Assembly: GCF_022378355.1 (NCBI RefSeq)
Contig: NZ_JAKMAJ010000001.1
Span: 434,001-498,000 of the forward strand
Source: Brenneria bubanii
Lineage (GTDB): Bacteria > Pseudomonadota > Gammaproteobacteria > Enterobacterales > Enterobacteriaceae
Length of the DNA stretch: 64,000 nucleotides
Direction: 5' to 3'
The notes below the pieces were generated by a model. The model did not search any database and was not told where the DNA came from. It was given only the letters and a program-made list of their open reading frames with translations. Shown in pieces: positions 41,678-53,100 of the stretch. Within the stretch, counting starts at the first letter, position 1. Each line of letters begins with the position of its first letter. The position numbers were made by a program, and so were the translations under genes.

Positions 41678-43540
41678 TCAGCCGAACGGCGTGCTTAGAA
41701 TATTGATTCGTTCAACCAGACCACTGTGGCGCTGAGTGGGCGTATTCACCGCCCTGCACAATATCTTTACATCGGTATACAGCGACAAACGCTGGCGGGC
41801 GCGGGTGATGGCGGTATAAACCAGCTCCCGCGTTAATACCGGCAGGTACTGGTTTGGCAATACCAGCGCGGTATGTTCGAACTCTGACCCCTGCGATTTA
41901 TGTACCGTCATGGCATAGGCCGTATCATGGGGAGGCAGACGGCTCGGCGCCACAGACTTGGTATGACCGCCAGGGAGCTGGAAATAGACCCGCAGTTCGC
42001 TCTTTTCGTTCATCATGGTGATGCCGATATCGCCATTAAACAGTCCCAGCACCGCATCGTTGCGTTCGATCATCACCGGGCGGCCGATATACCAGCGATT
42101 AAGCGGATTACGGCTGCGTTGAATCAACCGGGCTCGATGCAAGGCCTGTTCGATGCGTTGATTAAGCCCCGACACGCCAAACGGTCCTTCACGCAGCGCG
42201 CACAGCTGGCGATAACGTTGAAAAGCCGACAGCACCGCCTCAGGCGCGGCATCGTCGGCAATAAGCTGCAAATAATGCCGATAACCGGCGACACATTGCG
42301 CCATCATCTGCTGGTAATCCTCCGTCGCCGTCAAAGGATTGCAGGCGATATCGCTAAACCCGCCGTTCAAAACCGCAAGCACCCGCCTGTCGTCGCCGTT
42401 ATTCACCGCCTGCGCCAATTGCCCGATGCCGGACTGCTGGTCAAAACGATAGCTTCTGCGCAGCAAACAAATACTATCGCCGACGGTTACCTGATTTTCA
42501 TGCCCGTCATCTTCAAGCTGACAGCCGGTCAAGCGCTGCAGTTGCCGCGCCCTCCCCCGGCTGTAGCCCGCTTCCGCGAAGCGGCAGATATCGCCCAGCA
42601 CCGCCCCGGCCTCGACCGACGCCAACTGATCGCGATCGCCCAGAAAGATAACGCGCGCCTGCATGGGCAAAGCGGCAATCAGGTTCGCCATCATCGGCAA
42701 GTCAACCATCGAGGCTTCATCCACCACCAGTACGTCAAGATGCAGCGGATTCCCCTGATGATGGCGCAAACGCTGACTATCGGGTACGGCGCCCAATAAG
42801 CGGTGGAGGGTTGTCGCCTCCCGAGGGAAATAGTCGCGATCACCCTGGTCCAATGAGAGGTGGCTTAACGCCACGCCGAGCGACTCCGTTAACCTGGCCG
42901 CCGCTTTCCCGGTCGGCGCCGCCAGTTGGATACGCAATGTCGCCCCCGCCTTGAGTTTAATCAAGGCGGCCAGCAGCTTGGCGACGGTAGTGGTTTTCCC
43001 GGTTCCCGGCCCGCCGGAAATAATGGCGATACGTCGGGTCAGCGCGACGGCCGCCGCCACCTTTTGCCAGTCAACCTCTGCGCCGATCGGCGGGAACAGG
43101 CTGTCAAGGACGGTGCGTATAGGTTGATCGTCGAGCGAAGAATCCTGACATGCGCCAGCGATAAACCGAGCGACCCGTCCCTCGCTCTGCCAGTTTCGCT
43201 GTAAATAGAGATTTTGCTGCTGTAGCACCAGCGGCGTCGGACCGTCGCCATCGCTAACCGCCGCGGAAGCCGACAGACGCTGCCGCCAACCGGCGGCGTC
43301 CAGTTTACCGGCCGCCGCCCACGCCAAGTGCGCCAGCTCGCGATCCCGGCCTTCGAACAGTTGCGAAGGCTGCAGTTCCGACAGCGGCAGGCAAACGTTG
43401 CCGGCGCCGGACTGTGCGCTCAAACAGGCTGCGGCCAGCAGTAACGGCGGGTCGTCGTCATCCGCCAGCATTCTGGCGAACTGAATATCCAACGGACGCA
43501 GAAGCCGGCGCAGCAATGCCGTTTCCAGTAGCTCAATCAT
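41678..43540 (-). CDS. recD: exodeoxyribonuclease V subunit alpha
   Basis: 5'-3' helicase motor of RecBCD. The ATG at 43540 gives 620 residues (E. coli 608). An alternative ATG nine bases earlier lies on top of the GAGG site and is less likely. Walker A is in ISGGPGTGKTTTVAK near residue 170, Walker B in VLVVDEASMVDLPMM, with SF1 motifs GDRDQLASVEAGAV and, near the C terminus, MTVHKSQGSEFEHT. It overlaps the end of recB by 8 bp. Order recC-ptrA-recB-recD is conserved. Confidence 0.97.
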   Translation of the reverse strand: MIELLETALLRRLLRPLDIQFARMLADDDDPPLLLAAACLSAQSGAGNVCLPLSELQPSQLFEGRDRELAHLAWAAAGKLDAAGWRQRLSASAAVSDGDGPTPLVLQQQNLYLQRNWQSEGRVARFIAGACQDSSLDDQPIRTVLDSLFPPIGAEVDWQKVAAAVALTRRIAIISGGPGTGKTTTVAKLLAALIKLKAGATLRIQLAAPTGKAAARLTESLGVALSHLSLDQGDRDYFPREATTLHRLLGAVPDSQRLRHHQGNPLHLDVLVVDEASMVDLPMMANLIAALPMQARVIFLGDRDQLASVEAGAVLGDICRFAEAGYSRGRARQLQRLTGCQLEDDGHENQVTVGDSICLLRRSYRFDQQSGIGQLAQAVNNGDDRRVLAVLNGGFSDIACNPLTATEDYQQMMAQCVAGYRHYLQLIADDAAPEAVLSAFQRYRQLCALREGPFGVSGLNQRIEQALHRARLIQRSRNPLNRWYIGRPVMIERNDAVLGLFNGDIGITMMNEKSELRVYFQLPGGHTKSVAPSRLPPHDTAYAMTVHKSQGSEFEHTALVLPNQYLPVLTRELVYTAITRARQRLSLYTDVKILCRAVNTPTQRHSGLVERINILSTPFG

Positions 43541-46500
43541 CGCTGACATCCTCTATCCGTCCGTCGGCAAACAGCCGATCCAATCCGGTGATAAGGGCCT
43601 GCGGTGGCCGGAAATAAAAGACCCCGTTGCCGGGCATCTCTTCATCAACCCCGCGTAAAAACAGGTAAAAAACGCCGCCGAAATGACGTTCATATTGATA
43701 ATCGGCAATGCGATGGCGCAGATAGCGGTGCAGCGCCAGGCTATAAAGCTGGTACTGCAAATCATAACGGTGCTCAGCCATGGCTTGCGCCATGGCTGAT
43801 TGGGTGTAAGCGCTGGCGTCAGCGCCCAACCAGTTGGATTTATAGTCCAGCAGGTAATAACGCCCTTCCCAGCAGAAAACCAGATCGATAAATCCCTTCA
43901 GCATGCCTTTGACCTGTTGAAATGATAAGGGCGGACACTGGGCCGACAAAGGATCATCGCGTTTTGCCAGGCGATCGAACGACGCCGCCTGCATCGGAGC
44001 CTGAATAGGCAGGTAAAACTGCAGCTCCGACTGCTTATGGCGTGCGTCCAGCGCCGACAGGGTTATGCCGTCCTCATTAAGCGGCGTCGTCAGCACCGCG
44101 TCCATCCACTGCCGCAGCACCGGCAGCCAGACATCCTCCAACCCCTGCGACGCTAATTGTTCTGCCAGCCAGACGTCATCAATCGGCTGGGTGAAATCCA
44201 GCGTCTCGAACAGGCTGTGTAAAAAGGTGCCGGGACTGGCGCCTCGCGGAAAAGTATGCCGCGTAAACTGCGTTTCCGGTTCCTCCCGACGCTCGCCCAT
44301 CGCCTCAATATCCAAACGCGGGAACAGTTCCTGAACGGCGGAAGAACCATGCTGTTGCAGGCCGGAATAGCTGGTCACCCGCCAGCCGTCGCGCAGCATC
44401 CCTTCACTATGACGAGCCTGCAACTCAGCCGTTTGTCGTTCGCCAGGTCGCCAGGGTGGCGTATCGCCGGGCTCTACCCTCGTTAACGCCACGCCATCGC
44501 CCACCATGGCTTCAAGCTCGGCGATCAGCGTCGCCGCATCCGCTTCTTCTCCGCGCTGCAGCAGATATCCCAGCGCGCTCTGATGCATATCGCTATTGGC
44601 CGCTTTTTTGCGCGAGCGCTGAAGCGGAGCCACGCCGACGCTACAGTGATAAATGGAACGGGTAAGCGCCACGTACAGCAAACGCAGGTCCTCCGCCAGA
44701 CGCTCTTCCTCCGCCAGCGTTTTGCTCTCATCGCCGTTATCCAGATCCAGTAACGCCTGATAGGTGTCTCTATCGTGATAAATGCCCTGCGTTTGTTCAC
44801 GGAAATTACTGATAAACGGTAGCCAAACCAGCGGATATTCCAATCCTTTGGATTTATGGATTGTGACAATCTGCACCAGATGCCGGTCGCTTTCCAGACG
44901 AAGCTGCTGATTATCGGCCTGCGGGTTTGGTTGGGTAATCTGTTGCGATAACCAGCGCACCAGCGCGTGCTCGCTGTCCAGCGTCGAGGCGGCGTCCTGC
45001 AATAATTCGCCAAGGTGCAGAACATCCGTTAACCGGCGCTCGCCATCGGCGCTGGCCAACAGGTTTTCCGCCAGTTGGTGGCGGCTCATCAACGCGCGCA
45101 GCATCGGCAACACCCCGCGCTGCCGCCAAAGCGAACGATAGTCGGCAAATTCATCAACCAGCGCATCCCATGCGGTTTCGCTGCGGCTTAACGCATCCAC
45201 CGCCGGCGCGTCCAACCCCATCAGCGCGGTCGCCATAGCGCTGCGCAAGGTTCTTTCCTGCTCCGGCGTCAGCGCCGCCTGCAACAGCCATAGGATGTCT
45301 CGGGCTTCCGGGGTGGTGAAAACGCTATCGCGGTTGGAAAGGTAAACCGACGGGATCGACAGACGGCTGAGCGCATCGCGCACCAACGCGGCTTCATGGC
45401 GGCTTCGCACCAGCACGCTCATGTCAGAAGCCTGAACCTGGCGCCGCGTTTCACCGTCTTCCAACCAGGCCTCATCCCGCTGACTGGCCGTCAGCCAGTC
45501 TCGGATTTGCGCGGCGCATTGCCAGGCCATCAGCTGCTGATAGTCGCCCACGCCGATAGATTCGTCGCCCGTCAGCCAGAACTGAAGCGCCGGTTGAGGT
45601 TTCCCGGCAAGCGTAAAAGCCAGATCGCGTTTCGGCGCCGCCGGGGACACGGCCAGAAAAGGAATATCCTTAAAGATAAACGGGCTAGCAAGGCGCTGAA
45701 ATAAGCGGTTAACGCCCTGCACCATCTGGTGTGATGAACGCCAGTTGGTATCCAGCGTATAATGAGCGCTCACCTCGGAGCGCGCGCGCATATAAGTGAA
45801 AATATCGGCGCCGCGGAAGGCGTAGATCGCCTGTTTGGGATCGCCAATCAACAGCAGACCGCATTGCGGTTGCCCAACGTACAAAGTACGAAAAATCCGG
45901 TATTGCTGGGGATCGGTATCTTGAAACTCATCAATCATCGCCACCGGATAGCGTTCCCGAATGGATCCGGCCAGTAGTTCTCCCTGCGGTTGCCGCAAGG
46001 CTTCGTCCAACCGACTGAGTAAATCATCAAACCCCATTTCCGCCCGCTGGCGTTTTTCCGCCCGCACGGAACGGCGAATTTCGCTCAGCGCCCGCACAAT
46101 CACCAAATCACGCAGGGAAAGCGCGCTATCGAGCAATGCGTCGGTTGCCGCAAAGATCGAGTGTAGCGGCGGCTCTCCCTTTTTGGTTTTTTCCATCAAC
46201 GTCAGTTGGCTAAAGCGGTCCAGATCTTTAGGCAACTGGTAATCCTGCGTCGATTGTTCAGCCCACAGGGTGACTTTTTGCAGCCAGTTGGGCAGATGCT
46301 TACTGCTGTAGCTACGTTTATCCACGCCGGACGCGTTAATCAGCGTCGCCACGTCAGCCGAGGCGGCCAGCCATTGGCGCTTAAACTCATCAATCAGCGC
46401 AATATTTTTCTCATGGCGGCTCAGCAAGGTTTCATCATCCTGCGGGGAGCGACGCAAAGCGGGCGTTTCACCATGCAGATACGGCATCAGGTCGGTCAGC

Positions 46501-47081
46501 AAACTCTCCGGCCCGCTCCATTCCTGCCCGATGACGCGCGCCACATCGACCGGCAAAGGATAACAGTAACGGCGCCAGAAATCGGCGCAGGCCCGGCGCC
46601 GCAATGGTTGTTCATCTTCGAGCAGTTCCTGTTCGAACAGGACGCCCGATTCGAAAGCATTAGTGCTTAACATCCGCTGACAAAAGCCATGAATGGTATA
46701 GATGGCGGCTTCGTCCATTTGCCGCTCGGCGGCAAGCAACACATCGGCCGCATCGTTGAGATCGGCTATCTCCGCCAGCAGCCTGGCCAGCAGCGGACTC
46801 TTGCTCTCCCCGCGAATACAGGCGATGCGCAGGGCGTGGATATTCTCGCGGATACGTTCGCGCAGCTCTTCTGTGGCGGCTTCGGTAAAGGTCACCACCA
46901 GAATTTCCTCGACCAGCAATTGGCGCGGATAGGCTGACTCGCCGCCCAGACCCAGCAGCAGGCGTAAATAGAGCGCGGCGAGAGTATAGGTTTTCCCGGT
47001 TCCCGCCGACGCCTCAATCAGCCGCTCACCAACAAGCGGCAACGTCAGAACGTTTAATGATTGCGGCGCGACCGGCTTCAT
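43533..47081 (-). CDS. recB: exodeoxyribonuclease V subunit beta
   Basis: 3'-5' helicase and nuclease of RecBCD, processing double-strand ends until Chi. It has 1182 residues (E. coli 1180). N-terminal UvrD-like helicase motifs include IEASAGTGKTYTLAALYLR (Walker A, residues 22-33), VAMIDEFQDTDPQQYRIF near 400, GDPKQAIYAFRGADIF, and VTIHKSKGLEYPLVWLP. The C-terminal nuclease domain has LKGFIDLVF and LLDYKSNWLG near residue 1080. ATGA overlap with ptrA at the start. Confidence 0.98.
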   Translation of the reverse strand: MKPVAPQSLNVLTLPLVGERLIEASAGTGKTYTLAALYLRLLLGLGGESAYPRQLLVEEILVVTFTEAATEELRERIRENIHALRIACIRGESKSPLLARLLAEIADLNDAADVLLAAERQMDEAAIYTIHGFCQRMLSTNAFESGVLFEQELLEDEQPLRRRACADFWRRYCYPLPVDVARVIGQEWSGPESLLTDLMPYLHGETPALRRSPQDDETLLSRHEKNIALIDEFKRQWLAASADVATLINASGVDKRSYSSKHLPNWLQKVTLWAEQSTQDYQLPKDLDRFSQLTLMEKTKKGEPPLHSIFAATDALLDSALSLRDLVIVRALSEIRRSVRAEKRQRAEMGFDDLLSRLDEALRQPQGELLAGSIRERYPVAMIDEFQDTDPQQYRIFRTLYVGQPQCGLLLIGDPKQAIYAFRGADIFTYMRARSEVSAHYTLDTNWRSSHQMVQGVNRLFQRLASPFIFKDIPFLAVSPAAPKRDLAFTLAGKPQPALQFWLTGDESIGVGDYQQLMAWQCAAQIRDWLTASQRDEAWLEDGETRRQVQASDMSVLVRSRHEAALVRDALSRLSIPSVYLSNRDSVFTTPEARDILWLLQAALTPEQERTLRSAMATALMGLDAPAVDALSRSETAWDALVDEFADYRSLWRQRGVLPMLRALMSRHQLAENLLASADGERRLTDVLHLGELLQDAASTLDSEHALVRWLSQQITQPNPQADNQQLRLESDRHLVQIVTIHKSKGLEYPLVWLPFISNFREQTQGIYHDRDTYQALLDLDNGDESKTLAEEERLAEDLRLLYVALTRSIYHCSVGVAPLQRSRKKAANSDMHQSALGYLLQRGEEADAATLIAELEAMVGDGVALTRVEPGDTPPWRPGERQTAELQARHSEGMLRDGWRVTSYSGLQQHGSSAVQELFPRLDIEAMGERREEPETQFTRHTFPRGASPGTFLHSLFETLDFTQPIDDVWLAEQLASQGLEDVWLPVLRQWMDAVLTTPLNEDGITLSALDARHKQSELQFYLPIQAPMQAASFDRLAKRDDPLSAQCPPLSFQQVKGMLKGFIDLVFCWEGRYYLLDYKSNWLGADASAYTQSAMAQAMAEHRYDLQYQLYSLALHRYLRHRIADYQYERHFGGVFYLFLRGVDEEMPGNGVFYFRPPQALITGLDRLFADGRIEDVSDD

Positions 47082-50017
47082 TTTTCCCCACCCGTGCTGC
47101 TTGAATGCCCGGCATCGGTGGGCGAACCATTCATTGATGACGCCTTCAGCAACGGCAGCGTTTTTTGCAGCGAAGAGGCATCAGGATAAGTATGCCACCC
47201 CTGCGGCGCGGCATAGTCCGCCTGGCCATGGCGGCTGCCAGAGATTTGCGAGAGTACCGCCAACCCTTCGGGTTTCAGCGCCTGATGGAAGAAATCGGCC
47301 AGTTGCGTCACCGTTAACAGTTTAGTTTCGGCAATAATTTTGTCTCGGGTATCAAAGGCGAAGTTCTCCCGATTCAGGTCGTTGCGCAGACGGCTCATTT
47401 CCTCATTCAGCGTTTGCGGTCGCTGACTTAACTCATTAATCATACCTTGTTTATACTGAGCGAAATCTTCCGCGCTCATGGCACGCAGCCGTTTCTCGGC
47501 TTTCTGATAGAAATCCTGATAACGCTGGTACAAATACGCCGGCTGCTTGCTGTTGCTCTGCAGCAGGAAACCTATCCCCCATTGCCGCCCGACAGATATC
47601 GGGAAAGCAAACACCGCATAGCCGAGTTGCTCCTCCGTTCTCAGTTGGCTATAGAACCAGGGCTGAATAATCTGCCCCAGCATCGAGCTATAGGCCATGC
47701 TTCGCGTTTCGCTATACCCGGTCGGGACATAGACCGCGGCCAGCGCGGAGTCGGTGCTGCTGCCCGCCTTTTGCAGATTGGCCCGCTGCGGTTTACTGAC
47801 CTTGACGTCGTCGCTGCGCCGCAGGTCGTTCCCCGCGTTCTTCAAATGCGCTTTCAAGGTTTGCGCCAGCTCAGTCACCTTCTCCGGCGGTAAATTCCCC
47901 ACCACCAGCATTTCCGGCGCGGCTTTTTGCACTAATGCATTGCGATAATCAATAACGTCTTGCAGACGGATATCTTTTATCAGGCTGCGGCGTTCGGAAC
48001 GTTCGGTGTAGGGTACCTGCGACAGAACCTGTATCGGCTGAATGGCCTGTTCAAACGCTTTCGCCTTTTCTACCGCATCCAGCTGTTCCAGATACCAGGA
48101 TTTCGCCTGCTGGAGCTGATCTTCCGTTGGAGAAAAGGAGGCATAGCCATCCACCAGCGCCAGCAGCAGCTGAGGCAGCCGCTGGGTGTAGCCATTGGCG
48201 TTAATGACCAAACCATCATTGCTACCGGTTGAGAAGCTGATCCCGCCGATTGACGCCTGATAGTTCAGTTCATCCAGCGCGAGGCCGGCCAAATAGTCAT
48301 TCAGCGCGAACAGCACCTGCTGGCGAGCGGTGCTTCTGGCTTCGCTATTGCGCAAAAGCAAGGTGATTTCCGCTTTAGGCTCATCGGCAAAATAGCGGCT
48401 GGGCATATACAGCACGCGCAATCCCGGCTGTTGCAGCAACATTTTTGGCGACGTGATGCCGGTATCCGCTTTGATCAAAGAAAAATCATCGGGGATATAA
48501 GGATTGATCGCGGGTAAGGTAAGTGAAATTTGCTGACCTAAACGCCGCCACTCGGCAAACGTTGCGTCAGAGATAGTGTCGACCTCATAAGGCGCATCGA
48601 CAAAATAAGCGACTTTATTGTGTGGCTCGTTCGGGCTGATTAACCAGATACGGGCATTTTGCGGTGTCATGTCATCCAGCCGCTCGGCTATCGCTTTGGG
48701 ATCGTACCGATCGGCCAGATACATGGCGTCCAGCGTGTGCTCTACCGGCACCCGCAACATGGTATCCACCAGCCATTCAATATAATCCATATCACGGCTA
48801 ATCGAGGGGTAACGGAAATCCAGATCCAACACGCGCGCGATTTCATCAAAATAGCGCGATTGGATCCCTTCACGCCGTATCTGCTGCAGATAATTGAATA
48901 TCGCCGCGATCACCTGGTCGCGCTGCGCCAGCCCTTTGTCCGTCAAGGAAACGGAGATAGAGAACACGCCGCCATTGCGATCGATAACCGGATCCGATCC
49001 CGCGCCGATGGATTCAACCAGCCCTTCCTTTTGTAACCAGTCGGATAACGTGTTCTGACTGCGGTTGCCGATCAGATAACTGATATAGGTATCCGTTTTA
49101 CTGCGAAATGCCTCACTGTTGTTCTCCACGCGGAACTCGATGCGCAGCTGTTTGCGCGGCTGAGCGGGAACATAGTGGATCAGGATGCCGCGCTGTTGCT
49201 TCGTGGTTACCGGTTCAGCGATCGGCGCTACGCTGGCATCATGATTGTCGATGCGGCCAAAGGTGTCCGCCGCCAATTTTGCCAGCGCCGGCAGCGGCTG
49301 ATTGCTGTAAATCACGCCCTTCATCAGATTGGCGGAGTAATAGCGTTGATAAAACTTCACCAGCTCATCGTGCAGCTTGCTGCCGGGCTTATCACTCAGC
49401 GTATCAAGATTCCCGCCGGAAAAACGCGAGCTGGGATGCGCGGGGTTCAGCGTTTCCGCTCCGACCTGCCCCATGCGATGACCGTCGTTCGCGCGCGCCA
49501 TCGTCAGTTCCGCATTAACGGCATGACGTTCACGATCGGCATTGGCCGGGTCGAGCAAGGGTTCGGCAATGGCATCGGCCAGACGATCTATCGCCGGCTG
49601 CAGCGCATCGTTTTCAACTTCCAGATAAAATGCCGTGCGGTAAGAGGCGGTACTGGCATTGTGGCTGCCGCCGTGTTTTTTCAGAAATTCGGCCAGCGCT
49701 TCCGGCTGCGGGTAGCGTTTGGATCCCATCAACACCATATGTTCAAGATAATGGGCCAGCCCCAACTGACTGTTCGGATCCTCCAGCGAGCCGACCGGCA
49801 AGGCCAGCGACGCCAAAGACTTGGTTGCCAGCGGATCGGAAACCAGCAATACGGTCATGCCGTTATCCAGTTTTATCGCCTGATACTGACGAGGATCTTT
49901 CTCGCTTTTACGGATAGTTTGAGCCAGGGGCTGCCAACCGGTCTCAGCCCAGCTTAACGGAAGCCAGAAAGTAAATAAAAAAAACAATCCGGTAATCCAG
50001 ACAAACTGCTTACGCAT
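47078..50017 (-). CDS. ptrA: periplasmic protease III (pitrilysin)
   Basis: Inverzincin (M16) metalloprotease degrading small peptides in the periplasm. The ATG at 50017 has a GGAG site 6 bases upstream and begins a clear signal peptide (MRKQFVWITGLFFLFTFWLP, cleaved after SWA). This gives 979 residues (E. coli 962). The longer GTG start at 50047 lacks a site. Zinc motif GLAHYLEHMVLMG (HxxEH) lies near residue 80, with the third ligand in ERHAVNAELTMAR. It sits in the rec operon by position only; no role in recombination is known. Confidence 0.97.
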   Translation of the reverse strand: MRKQFVWITGLFFLFTFWLPLSWAETGWQPLAQTIRKSEKDPRQYQAIKLDNGMTVLLVSDPLATKSLASLALPVGSLEDPNSQLGLAHYLEHMVLMGSKRYPQPEALAEFLKKHGGSHNASTASYRTAFYLEVENDALQPAIDRLADAIAEPLLDPANADRERHAVNAELTMARANDGHRMGQVGAETLNPAHPSSRFSGGNLDTLSDKPGSKLHDELVKFYQRYYSANLMKGVIYSNQPLPALAKLAADTFGRIDNHDASVAPIAEPVTTKQQRGILIHYVPAQPRKQLRIEFRVENNSEAFRSKTDTYISYLIGNRSQNTLSDWLQKEGLVESIGAGSDPVIDRNGGVFSISVSLTDKGLAQRDQVIAAIFNYLQQIRREGIQSRYFDEIARVLDLDFRYPSISRDMDYIEWLVDTMLRVPVEHTLDAMYLADRYDPKAIAERLDDMTPQNARIWLISPNEPHNKVAYFVDAPYEVDTISDATFAEWRRLGQQISLTLPAINPYIPDDFSLIKADTGITSPKMLLQQPGLRVLYMPSRYFADEPKAEITLLLRNSEARSTARQQVLFALNDYLAGLALDELNYQASIGGISFSTGSNDGLVINANGYTQRLPQLLLALVDGYASFSPTEDQLQQAKSWYLEQLDAVEKAKAFEQAIQPIQVLSQVPYTERSERRSLIKDIRLQDVIDYRNALVQKAAPEMLVVGNLPPEKVTELAQTLKAHLKNAGNDLRRSDDVKVSKPQRANLQKAGSSTDSALAAVYVPTGYSETRSMAYSSMLGQIIQPWFYSQLRTEEQLGYAVFAFPISVGRQWGIGFLLQSNSKQPAYLYQRYQDFYQKAEKRLRAMSAEDFAQYKQGMINELSQRPQTLNEEMSRLRNDLNRENFAFDTRDKIIAETKLLTVTQLADFFHQALKPEGLAVLSQISGSRHGQADYAAPQGWHTYPDASSLQKTLPLLKASSMNGSPTDAGHSSSTGGEK

Positions 50018-50182
50018 GTATTTCTCCATAGCCTTCACGTCAATCACGCAATATCACCTTTATCTTTCAAGTCGCTGATGTGCTGGCCCTCACTTTTGAA
50101 AAAGACCGGGACGCTTCTCAACAACGCAGCGCCTCGGCCCGGAGGAGACAGGATAACCCGCCATAAGTCCATCGGGTATAAA

Positions 50183-53100
50183 TCAAACCAGATTAGAACG
50201 GATTGGCGGCAGTAACCAGATTTGCGCCGCTTCGATAATTTCGTCCATCCGATCGGCATCCAATTCGCGGATGATTCGCTGTAGATAGTAATCTTCTCCC
50301 TCGCCCATCATCCCCATGTTGCCCTGCCAGGCCTGCAGAAGCTTGGCGCGCGCCTTGCTTTGCACGTCGTCATCCCATTGAATACTGTCGCTTTCGCGGT
50401 CATAGCATTGGGATAACCAGGCGCTACCCGACTTATTCAACAGCAGCAGCGGTTTATTCATTCCTTGCTGGTAGCCTGACAACATCAGTCGCAGATATTC
50501 CTGAGCCTGTTCAACGGCCATTGGGGCAAAGCGCCAGGCGCTGTCATCGCGGCCAAACATTCGGCTTTCCCCTCGGCCGCCGGCCAGACAGTAGGCCAGA
50601 TGCTCCAGCCAGAGCGTGATGCCGTCCGTCATGCCGAGTTTCCCCGGACGCCAGCGCAATAGGCCGTCGGGCTGAACCTGAGCCAACCAGCCGCTGATGC
50701 GAACGTCGTCAAGGCGGATATCCACCTCCAGACTGTCCGCCTTGTCCGGCGACAGCTCTTCGCGTATGCGCTCGGCCAGCGCCGACATCTCCTGCTGCTG
50801 AGTCTGCCAGTATAGTTCACCGAATGCGCCGTACGGCAACCCGCCAGCGGCGCGAATTCGCCGATACAATCGTTCAGACTCGCCCTGCTCTATCAGGGTG
50901 TTGAGCAGCTCGGTATTCAGCTGATAGCGGCTCAAGTTATCGACGATAAAGGGCTCTTCATCAAGCAGTTCATCATTTTGCAGCATAAAGCTAACGCCGA
51001 GCCGAAGCTGGAAAAACGCCCTGACTGGATGGCGATAGAACCGTTTCAGATCGTCCAGATTGATGTCGGTATAACGCTCCAGAGGCAGTTCCCGATCGAA
51101 ATCAGGTTGCGCTTGCCCCTGCCGATTCGCCGCCGCCAGCCACTCAGCCGCAAAGCTTTGCGGCTGAGGCGGAAGAAAGTTGCGCTCGTCAAACGGCATC
51201 CGGGTATGCTCATGACGCAAATGCCGGGCGACGCGTTCGGCGCTGGTATCAATGTCACAGTCGCGATCCTGCGGCAGATAATGGCTTTGCGCGATGTACT
51301 CAACCAGTTCACTGACCAATACGGAAGGATAACGGCGGGTATTGTCCTGTATCGAACGCCCGATATAGCTGATATAGAGCTTGTGCTGCGCCGACAGCAA
51401 GGCTTCCAGAAACAGGTAGCGATCGTCGTCTCGTCGACTGCGATCGCCGCGCTGAATTTTCCGCGCCATCAAATCGAATCCCAACGGCGGTAACGTGCGA
51501 GGGTATACGCCGTCGTTCATTCCCAGCAGGCACACGACTTTGAATGGAATGGAACGCATCGGCATCAGAGTACAAAAGTTGATGGATCCGGCCAGAAAAC
51601 GCTGACTCAACCGTTCCTGATCGAGCCGATGGGAAAGTTCATCCCGCAACAAAGATACCGGCACCCGTTGCGGATAACGGGCGGCGCTGCCGGTGCTGAT
51701 TATCTGTTGCCACTGCTTTTCGATCAGCGCCAGAGCGGCCTCGGTATCGCCGTCCGCCGCAAAAAATGTATCGATCAATTGGCGGCATAACGGCAGCCAG
51801 TCGTTTAGCGTGCGGGATTGCTGCAAACGATGGCGCCATTGATTAAGCTGCATCAGCAATTCCGCCAGTTGACCGGCAAGCTCAGCGACCAAACCGCTGG
51901 ATTCGTCGTAAGGCAGCACCCCCTGCCAGTCACCGGCGTTGCTGTCCATGGCATAGCCCAGCAGCATTCTCGTCAGCCCAAAACGCCAGGTATGCTGGCC
52001 GGTGGCCGGCAACATCAACTCACGCACGTTGTCATCATCCAGCCCCCAGCGGATGCCGGATTCCACGACCCACAGGCGTAAACGCCGCAGCCCTTCCTCC
52101 TTGATGCCGAAACGCGCCGCCAGTGCCGGCACCTCCAGCAACGCCAGCACTTCTTCAGCGGTAAACCGGCTATTGGGTAAATCAAACAGGCTGATAACGG
52201 CCTGCAATGCCGGGTGCGCATGCCGCGCCCGCTGATCGGAAATGGCGAAAGGCAGATAGCTGTCTCCCGCGGCATTGCCGAAAACCGCTTGAATAAAAGG
52301 GGTATAGCTGTCGATATCCGCCATCATGACGATGATATCTCGCGGCGTGAGCTCCGGATTGTCGGTCATCATGGCCAGCAGTTGATCGTGCAGCACTTCA
52401 ACTTCGCGCTGCGGGCTGTGGCAGGCATGTAAATCAATGGATCGGTCGTCTGGCGCCAGGCGCCGCTTCTGGCCGCTATTTTCCAAAGAGGCTTTACTGA
52501 ACGCCACAATGCTGCGATCTTCCAATTCCAGGATATCGCGCTGGATCGTTTGCAACAGATTGACGTTATCCAGTTCAACAAACGCATCCACTTCCTGCAC
52601 ATCATCAAGTTCAGCAAGCAGATACAGGTGATCGCGGCCTAACTTGCCCCAGGATGCCAACAGCGGGTTATTCACCCACTGCCGTCCTTCAGGGTCAAAC
52701 AGCGAATCAGCCTGCTGCGGATCCTGAAACAGCGGCCGCACATCCTTCGATTGCGGGTTATCCCAGCGATGCAGTCGACGGTTACGGGTTTTCAGCCGGG
52801 ATAAAAATTTATAATCCTGAATGTCGCTCCAGTAATCCCGGCAGGGGTTGGTAAACAGCAAATGAACATCGATATGCCGCGCCAGCGCTCGCAAAGCCTG
52901 CAAATAGACCGGCGGTAAGGCGGAAATACCGCAGATAAATACGCGCGGCGGCAATCCCGGCGGACAGGTTGTCGCCTGCTCCAGCTTTTTGATAAAACGC
53001 TGGTACAAATTAGCATGATGCCACTCAGGCTGCTCCAGCGCCCGGGTATAGTTCAGCAGCGCGCGCCAGGAGGCCGACTGCCACAGTTGGTTGCTCCCTA